Shown here in pieces: positions 52,239 through 60,675 of a stretch of DNA of 64,000 bases (positions within the stretch are counted from its first letter, which is position 1; every line of letters begins with the position of its first letter). The stretch is taken from NCBI RefSeq assembly GCF_024723735.1, contig NZ_JANQDU010000004.1, positions 124,001 through 188,000 on the forward strand, in the 5' to 3' direction. The notes under the pieces are model-generated. The model was not told the DNA's origin. It saw only the letters and a list, made by a program, of their open reading frames with translations, and ran no database searches. This stretch comes from Frigidibacter sp. ROC022 (GTDB lineage: Bacteria > Pseudomonadota > Alphaproteobacteria > Rhodobacterales > Rhodobacteraceae). A program made the translations under genes and the position numbers.

Positions 52239-53102
52239 CTATCGCTCGGATGCGGCCCAGTCCCAGTAGAGCTCTCTCGCCCGCCGGGTGACCGGGCCGA
52301 TCTGATAGGACCGGTCCTCGAATGCGGTGACCGGAGTCACCTTGTTCATGTTGCCGGACAGGAACACCTCGTCCGCGGCGCGGAAATCGTCGAAGGTCAA
52401 CACCGTCTCGACGACCTCCATACCGTCGGCACGCAGGTTCTTGATGTGGCGGGCGCGGGTGATGCCCGACAGGAAGGTGCCGTTGGCCACCGGAGTCATC
52501 ACCACGCCGTCCCGGACCATGAAGACATTCGCCGTCGCGCTTTCGGCCACGTTGCCCAGGGCATCGGCGACCAATGCGTTCGAGAAGCCCTTGGACCGCG
52601 CTTCGGCCAGCATCCGGGCGTTGTTGGGATAGAGCGCCCCGGCCTTGGCGTTGCAGACCGAATCCTCCAGCACCGGGCGCCGAAACCGGGTGGTGCCGAG
52701 CGTCGCCGCAGCGTCGGGCGGCGCCATGGCGACCGCTTCCAGACAGATGCAGAAACCGGTCGATCCGGGTTTGGGCGCGATGCCGGAGTGGTCGCCGTCC
52801 AGCCCCCAGTACATCGGCCGGATATAGACCGGCTGGTCCTTCGGGCAATCGGCGAGGCCCTCGCGGACCAGTTCGACCATCGCGTCATCCTCGACCGTCG
52901 GCGTCAGCATCATCGCCCTGGCCGACCGGTTGACCCGGGCGCAGTGCTTGTCGAGATCCGGGGTCAGCCCGTCGAACATCCGCGCCCCGTCGAACACGCT
53001 CGATCCCAGCCAGGCGCCATGATCGGCCGCGCGCATGACGGCCACGTCGCCCCGGTGCCAACTGCCCTCGAACCAGGTCATGATATTCTTGCCGATGGCC
53101 AT
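52239..53102 (-). CDS. Branched-chain amino acid aminotransferase family (class IV PLP)
   Basis: A 287-residue fold-type IV PLP enzyme: HGAWLGSSVFDGARMF near the N-terminus, YIRPMYWG, a lysine in CNAKAGALYPNNARMLAEA as the likely Schiff base, NVAESATANVFMVRDG (phosphate-binding motif) and SGITRARHIK. It is probably a branched-chain aminotransferase (IlvE type); D-amino-acid aminotransferase and aminodeoxychorismate lyase share the fold. ATG 53102. Confidence 0.85.
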   Translation of the reverse strand: MAIGKNIMTWFEGSWHRGDVAVMRAADHGAWLGSSVFDGARMFDGLTPDLDKHCARVNRSARAMMLTPTVEDDAMVELVREGLADCPKDQPVYIRPMYWGLDGDHSGIAPKPGSTGFCICLEAVAMAPPDAAATLGTTRFRRPVLEDSVCNAKAGALYPNNARMLAEARSKGFSNALVADALGNVAESATANVFMVRDGVVMTPVANGTFLSGITRARHIKNLRADGMEVVETVLTFDDFRAADEVFLSGNMNKVTPVTAFEDRSYQIGPVTRRARELYWDWAASER

Positions 53103-53186
53103 GCTCTGCCCTTTCGTTGTGTGTCGGGAGGTTAGGCGGCTGAATCGGGACCGTCCAGCCCGCGGCCATGCGGCACCACGCCGCCC

Positions 53187-53660
53187 TCAGCCCGGCCTCA
53201 ATCCGGTCTCGACCAGCATCCCGCGCCGCTTCGCCTCGTAGTAATAGCCGCGCGCATACCAGCCGACGGCTTCATCGTAGCTGCCATGTGACAGAAGCCA
53301 GGCGCCGCGCAGGTATTTCACCCCGTATTTCAGGTTGGTGTCGGCATCCAGAAGTTCCGAGGCCGGACCGCGATGGCCCATGGTCCGGGCCGTCTGGGGC
53401 AGGATCTGCATCATCCCGTAATAGGGACCGTTGCGGGCGTCGGGGCGGTAATTGCTTTCGCGCTGCACGACACGGTGGATCAGCGGCGCAGGCACGTCAT
53501 AGAGCTCGGCATAGTGGTTGATCAGGCGCCGGATTTCCGGGGTCTCGCCGGGGTAGAGATCGGCGCTGCCGCGCTGTCTTTCGCGCCGCTTGCCGCCGCA
53601 GGCCGCCAGCGTCAGGCTGGCGAGGGTCGCAATCAGGAAAGAGCGGCGCGGAAGGGACAT
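53187..53660 (-). CDS. Small lytic transglycosylase, lipoprotein
   Basis: A 157-residue protein. PRRSFLIATLASLTLAAC combines a Tat-like twin Arg with a lipobox (LAAC, Cys21), so it is probably a lipoprotein. The SLT domain shows VVQRESNYRPDARN with the catalytic Glu (about residue 68), YYGMMQILPQTARTMG and NLKYGVKYLRG. It cleaves peptidoglycan with anhydro-muramic acid formation. The frame runs on upstream, but ATG 53660 is the only sensible start. Confidence 0.9.
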   Translation of the reverse strand: MSLPRRSFLIATLASLTLAACGGKRRERQRGSADLYPGETPEIRRLINHYAELYDVPAPLIHRVVQRESNYRPDARNGPYYGMMQILPQTARTMGHRGPASELLDADTNLKYGVKYLRGAWLLSHGSYDEAVGWYARGYYYEAKRRGMLVETGLRPG

Positions 53661-53775
53661 GCGGACCAGCCGTGGTTGTTGTGTCCCCTGGTCATACCCA
53701 AGCCGGGGCCGCCGCGAAACCCCGCACCGGTTGCAGCGGCTGCGCTCTGCCTGCGCCGAAGGGGCCTGCGTCGGT

Positions 53776-54267
53776 TCAGGTCGCCGGGGCCTCGGCCAGC
53801 AGCGCCTCGAGATCCAGCGGCGCATTGACCATGTGGAGCGCACCATCCGCATCGCGAGGCCATTCGGACTCGGGGCGGTCGCGGTAGAGTTCGACGCCGT
53901 TGCCGTCCGGGTCGCGCAGATAGATCGCTTCCGAGACGCCATGGTCGGCGGCGCCGTCCAGCGCAATTCCGGCCGTGACGACCCGGCGCAGGGCATCGGC
54001 CAGGCTGGCGCGGTCGGGATAGAGGAAGGCGGTATGATATAGCCCGGTCGCGCGGCGGGGCGGTTGCGGGCCGCCCAGGCTTTCCCAGGTATTCAGCCCG
54101 ATGTGATGGTGATAGCCGCCGGCCGACAGAAAGGCTGCCTGACGTCCATAGCGCTGTGTCAGCTCGAATCCCATGACTCCGGAGTAGAAGCCGATGGCAC
54201 GGTCAAGATCGGCGACCTTCAGGTGAATATGCCCGATGCGGGTGGCGGGATGGACGGGAGTCGACAC
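53776..54267 (-). CDS. VOC-family (glyoxalase/dioxygenase fold) protein
   Basis: A 163-residue protein from GTG 54267: RIGHIHLKVADLDRAIGFYS opens the first beta-alpha-beta module with a metal His, GGYHHHIGLNTW gives the second, and IYLRDPDGNGVELYRDRP gives the C-terminal Glu ligand. The pattern is of ring-cleavage dioxygenase-like VOC proteins (CatE/YfiE type). The substrate is unknown. It is divergent from an MFS transporter. Confidence 0.82.
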   Translation of the reverse strand: MSTPVHPATRIGHIHLKVADLDRAIGFYSGVMGFELTQRYGRQAAFLSAGGYHHHIGLNTWESLGGPQPPRRATGLYHTAFLYPDRASLADALRRVVTAGIALDGAADHGVSEAIYLRDPDGNGVELYRDRPESEWPRDADGALHMVNAPLDLEALLAEAPAT

Positions 54268-54440
54268 GGCGAGGTTCTCTCTTGTTTGCGCATTCAATAT
54301 AGTTCTTTGGCTGCTGCACAGTACTGCCGAATCTGCAGGGCTTCTGTGCGTCAGCGGCGGGACAGGGGCGGATGCAGGATCGTTTCGACTTTCCCTCGGG
54401 CGCAAATTGGTGAACACCTGCGCCCCATGAGCACCCGAAC

Positions 54441-55667
54441 ATGAATACACTGACTTTCCTGCGTGAGAACGCCCGGTGGCTGGGCGCCGGATTCCTGCTG
54501 GCGCTGACCTCGAGCTATGGCCAGACCTTCTTCATCTCGATCTTCGCTGCGGAGATCATGGCGGCTGCGGCTTTGACCGACGGTCAATGGGGGCTGCTCT
54601 ACACGCTGGCCACGACGGCATCGGCTCTGGCGATGGTCTGGGCCGGGACGCTGACCGACCGCTTCCGGGTCCGCCGTCTGGCGCCGTTCGTCCTTGGCGG
54701 ATTGGCGCTGTCCTGCCTGGCGATGGCGGCGCTGCCCGGATCGGGCCGCGGCGTGGTCTGGATCCTGGTGCCGGTGATCTTCGCGCTGCGCTTCTTCGGT
54801 CAGGGGATGACCAGCCAGCTGACCATTGTCTCGATGGCGCGCTGGTTTGCCGCCAACCGGGGGCGGGCGCTGTCGATTGCGGCCCTGGGCTTTGCCACGG
54901 GGCAGGCGGTGCTGCCGGTGCTCTTCGTGGCGCTGCTGGTCATCATGCCCTGGCGGCTGCTCTGGGTTGTCGCGGCGGTGCTGACAGTGATGATGGTGCC
55001 GGTGATCCATTGGCTGCTGACGCAGGAGAGGCAGCCGCGCTCGGAAGCCGGTGACGATGCCGTCGCCGGGATGAAGGGACGCCACTGGACCCGTGGCGAC
55101 GCGCTGCGGAACCCGCTGATCTGGTTGATGGTGCCGATGCTGCTGGGGCCCTCGGCCTGGATCACGTCGCTGTTCTTCCAGCAGGTGCATCTGGCGCAGG
55201 TGAAAGGCTGGAGCCATCCCGGATTTGTCGCCCTGTTTCCGTTGTTCACGCTGAGCTCGGTGACGACCTCGCTCATCGCCGGCTGGGCGATCGACCGTTT
55301 CGGCGCGACGCGGATGATCTCGGGCTACATGCTGCCCTTCGCACTGGGCTTCGGGATGCTCTGGTATGCCGATTCACTGTCCCAGGCGGCGCTGGCCATG
55401 GTTGCGCTCGGACTGGCGAACGGGATTTCCTCCACCCTGCCGTCGGCCTTCTGGGCCGAGGTCTACGGCACCCGCTATCTCGGTTCGATCAAGGCGCTGA
55501 TCGCGGCTGTCATGGTTTTCGGTTCGGCCATCGGGCCGGGTGTCTCCGGACTGCTGATCGACCACGGCATCGACTTCCCGCACCAGATGCCGGTCATCGC
55601 GCTTTATTTTCTGGCCGCTGCCGGGATGGCGACCCTGGGCGTGGCGACGATCCGGCGCAGCGCCTAG
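54441..55667 (+). CDS. MFS transporter
   Basis: A 408-residue protein with 12 predicted membrane segments; AGTLTDRFRVRRLAPFVLGG between helices 2 and 3 is the MFS loop motif (GxxxDRxGRR-like), repeated as GWAIDRFGATRMISGY in the second half. Likely an exporter or organic-anion symporter; the substrate is unclear. The stop overlaps the convergent ArsR gene by four bases. Confidence 0.9.
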   Translation: MNTLTFLRENARWLGAGFLLALTSSYGQTFFISIFAAEIMAAAALTDGQWGLLYTLATTASALAMVWAGTLTDRFRVRRLAPFVLGGLALSCLAMAALPGSGRGVVWILVPVIFALRFFGQGMTSQLTIVSMARWFAANRGRALSIAALGFATGQAVLPVLFVALLVIMPWRLLWVVAAVLTVMMVPVIHWLLTQERQPRSEAGDDAVAGMKGRHWTRGDALRNPLIWLMVPMLLGPSAWITSLFFQQVHLAQVKGWSHPGFVALFPLFTLSSVTTSLIAGWAIDRFGATRMISGYMLPFALGFGMLWYADSLSQAALAMVALGLANGISSTLPSAFWAEVYGTRYLGSIKALIAAVMVFGSAIGPGVSGLLIDHGIDFPHQMPVIALYFLAAAGMATLGVATIRRSA

Positions 55668-56023
55668 CTTTCCTCGGCGGCGCTGTCCGGAGGGCTGTCG
55701 ATATCGGCCAGTTCCACCTCCAGAAAGCGTTCGAAAGCGTCGAGATCCACCGGCTCGAACTGTCCGAAGCTCTGCATCCAGACCGAGGCGGCGCGCATCG
55801 CTTCGGGTTGCAGCTTGCACCACTTCACCCGGCCGCGCTTTTCCTGTGCGATCAGCCCCGCGTTGGCCAGAAGCGTCAGATGCTTGGAAATCCCCGCAAG
55901 CGACATATCGAAGGGTTCGGCGACATCGGTGACCGCCATGTCGTCCTCCAGAAGCATCAGCAGGATCGCCCTCCGGGTCGGGTCGGCAAGAGCCTGGAAG
56001 ATCGCGTCGAGGGAGGCTTGCAT
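55664..56023 (-). CDS. ArsR-family winged-helix regulator
   Basis: A 119-residue protein: QASLDAIFQALADPTRRAILLML, DMAVTDVAEPFDMSLAGISKHLTLL (recognition helix) and RGRVKWCKLQPEAM (wing). The metal-sensing CVC motif of classical ArsR is absent, so it senses something else or acts as a simple repressor. A palindrome and promoter lie just upstream. Tail-to-tail overlap with the MFS gene suggests mutual antisense interference. Confidence 0.9.
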   Translation of the reverse strand: MQASLDAIFQALADPTRRAILLMLLEDDMAVTDVAEPFDMSLAGISKHLTLLANAGLIAQEKRGRVKWCKLQPEAMRAASVWMQSFGQFEPVDLDAFERFLEVELADIDSPPDSAAEES

Positions 56024-56030
56024 GGGATTT

Positions 56031-56069
56031 CAGCTACGCTCCGGCGGGCGAACCGTCAACCGATCGGTT
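56031..56069 (-). promoter_or_regulatory. arsR-type gene promoter with palindrome AACCGATCGGTT
   Basis: Minus strand: TTGACG (56059-56054), 17-base spacer, TAGCTG (56036-56031). The perfect 12-base palindrome AACCGATCGGTT (56058-56069) shares two bases with the -35 box, a position suited to autorepression. The -10 ends eight bases before the ATG, so the transcript would have almost no leader. Confidence 0.45.
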
Positions 56070-56183
56070 TAATATGCTCTGCCCCCGCATCACGGGCCTT
56101 GCCAGAACGCCGGAACCCGGGGTGCGTCACTTTTCGTTTTAAAACAAAATGTTGCATGGTTTCGTCGGAGGTATCACGGCAAC

Positions 56184-56212
56184 TTGACTCGGACGGCCCT
56201 GCTCCATAGAAC
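56184..56212 (+). promoter_or_regulatory. Candidate promoter of the F0 operon
   Basis: TTGACT (56184-56189) and TAGAAC (56207-56212) with a 17-base spacer, 27 bases ahead of the atpI start. Upstream, the palindrome GTTTTAAAAC (56137-56146) marks an AT-rich patch. Confidence 0.5.
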
Positions 56213-56239
56213 CCCGCCAAGTGACCTGCGGGGTCTGTT

Positions 56240-56563
56240 GTGCTCGAACCGGAAGACAAGGCGCGCCTGGACGCGCTCACCAAGCGGATCGAAGCGGCAA
56301 AGGGGGCTAAGGAGCCCGCCTCGCGTGGCGCGGAGCATCATTCGACGGCTCAGCTGGGCTGGCGCATGGTGACCGAGCTGGTGTCCGGTCTGTTGATCGG
56401 GTTCGGCATAGGATACGGGCTGGATGCGGTCTTTGGCACCATTCCGATTTTCCTTGTCGTGTTCACCTTGCTGGGCTTCGTGGCCGGGGTCAGAGTAATG
56501 CTGCGCTCGGCAAAGGAGCTGCAGGCGGGACCTCCCGGCGGGCCGGGAAACGAGGGGACGTAG
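56240..56563 (+). CDS. atpI: ATP synthase protein I (AtpI)
   Basis: A 107-residue protein: charged N-terminal part, then two membrane helices ([20 protein letters not shown] and [19 protein letters not shown]). AtpI helps assemble the c-ring. It starts at GTG 56240 and its stop touches the atpB ATG. Confidence 0.9.
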   Translation: MLEPEDKARLDALTKRIEAAKGAKEPASRGAEHHSTAQLGWRMVTELVSGLLIGFGIGYGLDAVFGTIPIFLVVFTLLGFVAGVRVMLRSAKELQAGPPGGPGNEGT

Positions 56564-57325
56564 ATGGCGGACGGTGCGGAAAGCTCAGGCGGGCTGCAAA
56601 TCCACCCGATGGAGCAGTTCACGGTAAGGCCTTTGTTCGGCGGCGGGGAAGACCACGGTCTGTCCTTCTACACCGTCACCAACGTGACGCTCTGGATGGC
56701 GATTGCGGTGGTCTGCGTGATCCTGCTGTTTGTCTTCGGCACCAGGGGCCGGGCCATCGTGCCGTCGCGGGTCCAGTCGGTGGCCGAGCTGGCCTATGGC
56801 TTCGTCCACAAGATGATCGAGGACATCGCGGGCAAGGAGGGGCTGAAATACTTCCCCTATGTCATGACGGTCTTCATGTTCATCGTCACGGCCAACATGC
56901 TGTCGCTGATCCCGATGAGCTTCGCGACCACCTCGCATATCGCTGTCACCGGCGTGCTGGCACTCTTGGTCTTCGTCTCGGTCACGGTGATCGGATTCGT
57001 CAAGAACGGTGCCGCCTTCCTGGGTCTGTTCTGGGTCAGCGCCGCGCCGCTCGCGCTCCGGCCCTTCCTGGCGGTGATCGAGGTGATGTCCTACTTCGTC
57101 CGCCCGGTCAGCCACTCCATACGTCTTGCCGGCAACATGATGGCTGGCCACGCCGTGTTCGAGGTCTTCGCGGGCTTTGCCGCCGTGGCGCTGATCTCGC
57201 CGGTCTCGATCGTGGCAATCGCAGCGATGTACACGCTGGAACTGCTGGTCGCCTTCGTGCAGGCCTACGTCTTCACCATTCTGACCGTCGTCTATCTGAA
57301 GGATGCGCTGCATCCGCAGCACTGA
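56564..57325 (+). CDS. atpB: ATP synthase F0 subunit a
   Basis: A 253-residue membrane protein: [28 protein letters not shown], and the proton-channel helix [19 protein letters not shown] with the essential Arg. Five to six helices. Forms the half-channels beside the c-ring. Confidence 0.97.
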   Translation: MADGAESSGGLQIHPMEQFTVRPLFGGGEDHGLSFYTVTNVTLWMAIAVVCVILLFVFGTRGRAIVPSRVQSVAELAYGFVHKMIEDIAGKEGLKYFPYVMTVFMFIVTANMLSLIPMSFATTSHIAVTGVLALLVFVSVTVIGFVKNGAAFLGLFWVSAAPLALRPFLAVIEVMSYFVRPVSHSIRLAGNMMAGHAVFEVFAGFAAVALISPVSIVAIAAMYTLELLVAFVQAYVFTILTVVYLKDALHPQH

Positions 57326-57393
57326 CGGCCGGACCCGAACCGAATTCACGAACTCCACCCAACACCAACCAACACCGCGTTAAGGAGATAGAT

Positions 57394-57633
57394 ATGGAAC
57401 TCGCAGCAGCAGCAGCGCTGGGCAAATTCATCGGTGCCGGTCTCGCCTGTATCGGCATGGGCGGCTCGGCTGTCGGCGTCGGCAACATCGTCGGCAACTT
57501 CCTGTCCGGCGCTCTGCGCAACCCCTCGGCGGCCCCCGGCCAGACCGCGATGCTGTTCATCGGTATCGCCTTTGCCGAAGCCTTCGGCATCTTCTCGTTC
57601 CTGGTCGCCCTGCTGCTGATGTTCGCGCTCTGA
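57394..57633 (+). CDS. atpE: ATP synthase F0 subunit c
   Basis: A 79-residue helical hairpin: first helix with the GxGxGxG-like [19 protein letters not shown], polar loop [10 protein letters not shown], second helix with [16 protein letters not shown] whose Glu is the proton carrier. A strong TAAGGAGATAGAT ribosome binding site precedes it, as expected for the most abundant subunit. Confidence 0.98.
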   Translation: MELAAAAALGKFIGAGLACIGMGGSAVGVGNIVGNFLSGALRNPSAAPGQTAMLFIGIAFAEAFGIFSFLVALLLMFAL

Positions 57634-57705
57634 TCGCGCGAATAACAGAATTGGGTCGGGCGGTTTCGCCCGGCCTGGCAGGTCTTGCGGTCCACGGAGG
57701 ACGAC

Positions 57706-58248
57706 ATGGCGACAGAAGCGATTGAAGCGGGCGCTCACGCAGCCGGTGAATCCGGCAGTGCCGGGATGCCGCAGCTCGATTTCTCGACCTTTGCGAACCA
57801 GATTTTCTGGCTCTTGCTGGCCCTCGTGGCACTGTGGTGGGTGATGTCTCGCATCGCCCTGCCACGGATCGGCTCGGTGCTGGCGGAACGCTCGGGGACG
57901 ATCACCAACGATCTGGCTGCGGCGGAAGAGTTGTCGCTGAAGGTCAAGGAGGCCGAGGCCGCCTATACGAAGGCACTGGCGGAAGCCCGGGTCGAGGCGA
58001 ACAGGATTGTCGGCGAGGCGCGTGACGCGATCAAGGCCGACCTGGCCGAGGCAACCGCCCGCGCCGACGCCGAGATCGCCGAGAAGACCGCCGAGTCTGA
58101 AAAGCAGATCGCCGCGATCCGCGCCTCGGCGGCCGGTTCGATCAGCGAGGTGGCCAAGGCCACGGCAACCGAGATCGTCGCGATCCTGGGGGCCGAGGCC
58201 GATGCCAAGACGGTCGAGGCCCTGGTTGACGCCCGGGTGAAAGGGTAG
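57706..58248 (+). CDS. atpF2: ATP synthase F0 subunit b' (second stator subunit)
   Basis: A 180-residue protein: [28 protein letters not shown] gives the single helix, followed by a long coiled coil. The b' subunit pairs with b as a heterodimeric stator, as in photosynthetic and related Alphaproteobacteria. ATG 57706 follows GGAGGACGAC; the frame extends to 57685. Confidence 0.94.
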   Translation: MATEAIEAGAHAAGESGSAGMPQLDFSTFANQIFWLLLALVALWWVMSRIALPRIGSVLAERSGTITNDLAAAEELSLKVKEAEAAYTKALAEARVEANRIVGEARDAIKADLAEATARADAEIAEKTAESEKQIAAIRASAAGSISEVAKATATEIVAILGAEADAKTVEALVDARVKG

Positions 58249-58250
58249 CC

Positions 58251-58886
58251 ATGACACTGTTCCGACATATCTCGTATAGCGTCTCGGCCCATATCGCGGC
58301 ACTGTTCGCGGTGATGGCGCCGTTGGCGGCGCAGGCCGAAGGCGACGAAGTGGCCGAACATGCCGCTGCTGCCGGCGGCCACGGCGGAGGGTCCTTCTTC
58401 TCGCTGCAGAACCCGCATTTCATCATCATCATCGCCTTCCTGATCTTCGTGGGGGTGCTGGTCTACCTGAAGGTTCCGGGCAAGCTGGGCGGGATGCTGG
58501 ACCAGCGTGCCGCGACGATCCGCAAGGAGCTGGACGAGGCCCGCAAGATGCGCGAAGAGGCGCAGGCGATCCTGGCCAGCTACGAGCGCAAGCAAAAGGA
58601 TGTGCAGGAGCAGGCCGACCGGATCATCTCGACCGCCAAGGCCGAGGCAGCCGCCGCCGCCGACAAGGCGAAGGAAGATCTGAAGGTCTCGATCGCGCGC
58701 CGCCTGGCCTCGGCCGAAGACCAGATCGCCAGCGCCCAGGCCGCCGCTGTGCGGGAAGTGCGCAACCGGGCCGCCGAGATCGCGGTCGAAGTGGCGGGCG
58801 AAGTCATGGCCAAGCAGATGACCGCCGCCAAGAGCAATGCGATGATCGACGATGCGATCGCGGCGGTGTCGTCGAAACTGCACTGA
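58251..58886 (+). CDS. atpF: ATP synthase F0 subunit b
   Basis: A 211-residue protein with a signal-like first helix (HIAALFAVMAPLAAQA), a His/Gly-rich loop, a second helix (FIIIIAFLIFVGVLVYL) and a long Ala/Glu/Lys coiled coil. The stop of b' and this ATG are two bases apart. The operon ends here; subunits alpha to epsilon are elsewhere on the genome. Confidence 0.95.
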   Translation: MTLFRHISYSVSAHIAALFAVMAPLAAQAEGDEVAEHAAAAGGHGGGSFFSLQNPHFIIIIAFLIFVGVLVYLKVPGKLGGMLDQRAATIRKELDEARKMREEAQAILASYERKQKDVQEQADRIISTAKAEAAAAADKAKEDLKVSIARRLASAEDQIASAQAAAVREVRNRAAEIAVEVAGEVMAKQMTAAKSNAMIDDAIAAVSSKLH

Positions 58887-58913
58887 TCCTTACGATCCCG
58901 ACAGAATTGAAAG

Positions 58914-58937
58914 CCCCGGCCGTTGTGCCGGGGTTTT
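58914..58937 (+). terminator. Rho-independent terminator of the F0 operon
   Basis: Stem CCCCGGC (58914-58920) / GCCGGGG (58927-58933), loop CGTTGT, then TTTTCGTTTT. It starts 28 bases after the atpF stop. Confidence 0.9.
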
Positions 58938-58956
58938 CGTTTTCCGCAGGCCGGGA

Positions 58957-59721
58957 TCAGGGGCTGTCGTGGGACAGGCGCTGGCGGGCAATGGCCTCGT
59001 TCCGTTCGGCCCGGCGCAGGTCGATCAAGGCGCGTTCGACATAGTCGAGATGTGCTTCCACCGCTGCCCGGGCCGCGTCACCGTCGCGTGCCTCGAGCGC
59101 GGCGTGGATCGCCCGGTGCTGCTCCAGCAGGGCCGCGCGGGTGGTGCGCTGGCGGAACATGACCTGGCGGTTGAAGAACACGCCCTCGCGCAACAGCCCG
59201 AACATCGAGCGCATCATGTGCAGCATCACGGTGTTATGTCCGGCCTCGACAATGGCGAGATGAAACTCGGCATCCAGCCGCGCCTCCTCGGCGGCGTTGC
59301 GCCGGCTCTGTTCGGTTTCCATCCGGACGAGCAGGGTGCCGATCACCTTGAGGTCGGTGTCCGATCCCAGACGGGCGGCGCGTTCGGCGGCCATCCCTTC
59401 GATGTCGCGGCGGAAGGCGATGTAGTCGAACACCGCTTCGTCATGAGTGGCGAAGAGCCGGACCAGCGGTTCGGGGAAGACCGCCCCCAGGCTTTCCGCG
59501 ACATAGATGCCCGATCCGGCGCGGGTTTCCAGCAGGCCGTTCTCGGACATCTCCGCCACGGCATCGCGCAGGCTGGGCCGCGACACGCCCAGTCGCTCGG
59601 CCAGGTCACGTTCGGCGGGCAGTCTTTCACCGGGACGCAGGATTCCACGCAGGATCAGCAATTCGATCTGCCGGGACACGGCTTGGGACAGGCGTTCTGG
59701 CTGGACCTTTTCGAACGGCAT
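58957..59721 (-). CDS. GntR-family regulator, FadR/PdhR subfamily
   Basis: A 254-residue protein: N-terminal winged helix (LRPGERLPAERDLAERLGVSR and RPSLRDAVAEM, residues about 29-60) and a C-terminal FCD helical domain (EFHLAIVEAGHN, QHRAIHAALEARDG) with metal-binding His. The subfamily typically senses a carboxylate such as pyruvate, lactate or glycolate. No target operon adjoins it. Confidence 0.9.
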   Translation of the reverse strand: MPFEKVQPERLSQAVSRQIELLILRGILRPGERLPAERDLAERLGVSRPSLRDAVAEMSENGLLETRAGSGIYVAESLGAVFPEPLVRLFATHDEAVFDYIAFRRDIEGMAAERAARLGSDTDLKVIGTLLVRMETEQSRRNAAEEARLDAEFHLAIVEAGHNTVMLHMMRSMFGLLREGVFFNRQVMFRQRTTRAALLEQHRAIHAALEARDGDAARAAVEAHLDYVERALIDLRRAERNEAIARQRLSHDSP

Positions 59722-59807
59722 CGTGCTTTCCGTAGTGCTGCGGATCTGGTGTAGGCTGCCCGGGGCCCGAGAACAACGCCTGCCGCGTCCGGCGCCCGTA
59801 AACGACG

Positions 59808-59833
59808 AAGGCCGCGGTGCGAACCGCGGCCTT
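59808..59833 (-). terminator. Hairpin terminator after the OmpA-family gene
   Basis: Perfect 11-base stem AAGGCCGCGGT / ACCGCGGCCTT with a four-base loop (59819-59822), 31 bases beyond the lipoprotein stop on the minus strand. The T-run after it is broken (CTTCGTCGTTT), so efficiency is uncertain. Confidence 0.75.
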
Positions 59834-59863
59834 GCCGGTCTAGTGCGATCGGGCGCGTCGCGC

Positions 59864-60520
59864 TCAGTTCGGACGGATGTAGATATCCACCCGGCGGTTC
59901 TGGGCCCGGCCGCTGACCGTCTGGTTCGACGCGATCGGCTGATCTTCGCCGCGGCCGATGGCGCGGATGCGGTTCGAGGAGATGCCGTTGCCGATCAGGA
60001 TCGTCGCGACAGCAGAGGCGCGGCGCTGCGACAGGTCGAGATTGTACGAGGCGGAACCGGTGTTGTCGGTGTGACCGATGACCTCGACGGTCGAATTCGG
60101 ATAGCGTTGCAGGCTGTTGGCCAGCGCACCCAGATCGCTGCGCAGACCCGCCGAGACCGTGGCGCTGTCGACGGCAAAGAGAATGTCTTCCGGCATCCGC
60201 ACGATCAGGTAGTCGCCCTGGTTGATGATCTGGATCCGGCCGTCCATCGAGCTGCGCAGTTCGGCGGCCTGCTGATCGAGGTTGTAGCCGATCGCCGCAC
60301 CGGCCCCGGCACCGACGGCGGCACCGATCACCGCACCGCGGCGACGGGCTTCGGCATCGTCGCCCATCGCGACCCCCAGCAGGGCGCCACCGATCGCGCC
60401 GATCGCGGCGCCTTCGCCGGTGCGGGTCCGGGGATTGCCGGTATCGACATCGGTCGGAGTGCAGGCGGCCAGCGCCAGTGTGCCCATCAGGGCGGCAAAC
60501 ATGGGGGTGCGAAGTGTCAT
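59864..60520 (-). CDS. OmpA-family lipoprotein (YiaD-like)
   Basis: A 218-residue lipoprotein: lipobox LAAC (Cys20), a glycine-zipper region (GAAIGAIGGALLGVAMG and GAVIGAAVGAGAGAAIGYN, residues about 36-80) that probably inserts in or spans a membrane, and a C-terminal OmpA domain with STVEVIGHTDNTGSASYN and SQRRASAV, which binds peptidoglycan. Links outer membrane and cell wall. Confidence 0.93.
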   Translation of the reverse strand: MTLRTPMFAALMGTLALAACTPTDVDTGNPRTRTGEGAAIGAIGGALLGVAMGDDAEARRRGAVIGAAVGAGAGAAIGYNLDQQAAELRSSMDGRIQIINQGDYLIVRMPEDILFAVDSATVSAGLRSDLGALANSLQRYPNSTVEVIGHTDNTGSASYNLDLSQRRASAVATILIGNGISSNRIRAIGRGEDQPIASNQTVSGRAQNRRVDIYIRPN

Positions 60521-60675
60521 GGCGTCCTCAGACTATGAATATGTTGATGCTTACCGCGCTTATATCCGATTGGTGACATTCCGCAGCAACAGTCGCGTGA
60601 TCTCGGCGTGATTTTGCGCATTCCTGTAACCTGTGCGTGATCGCTGCCGCCGGCCCTTCGCCGGTAGCGGGGCGT

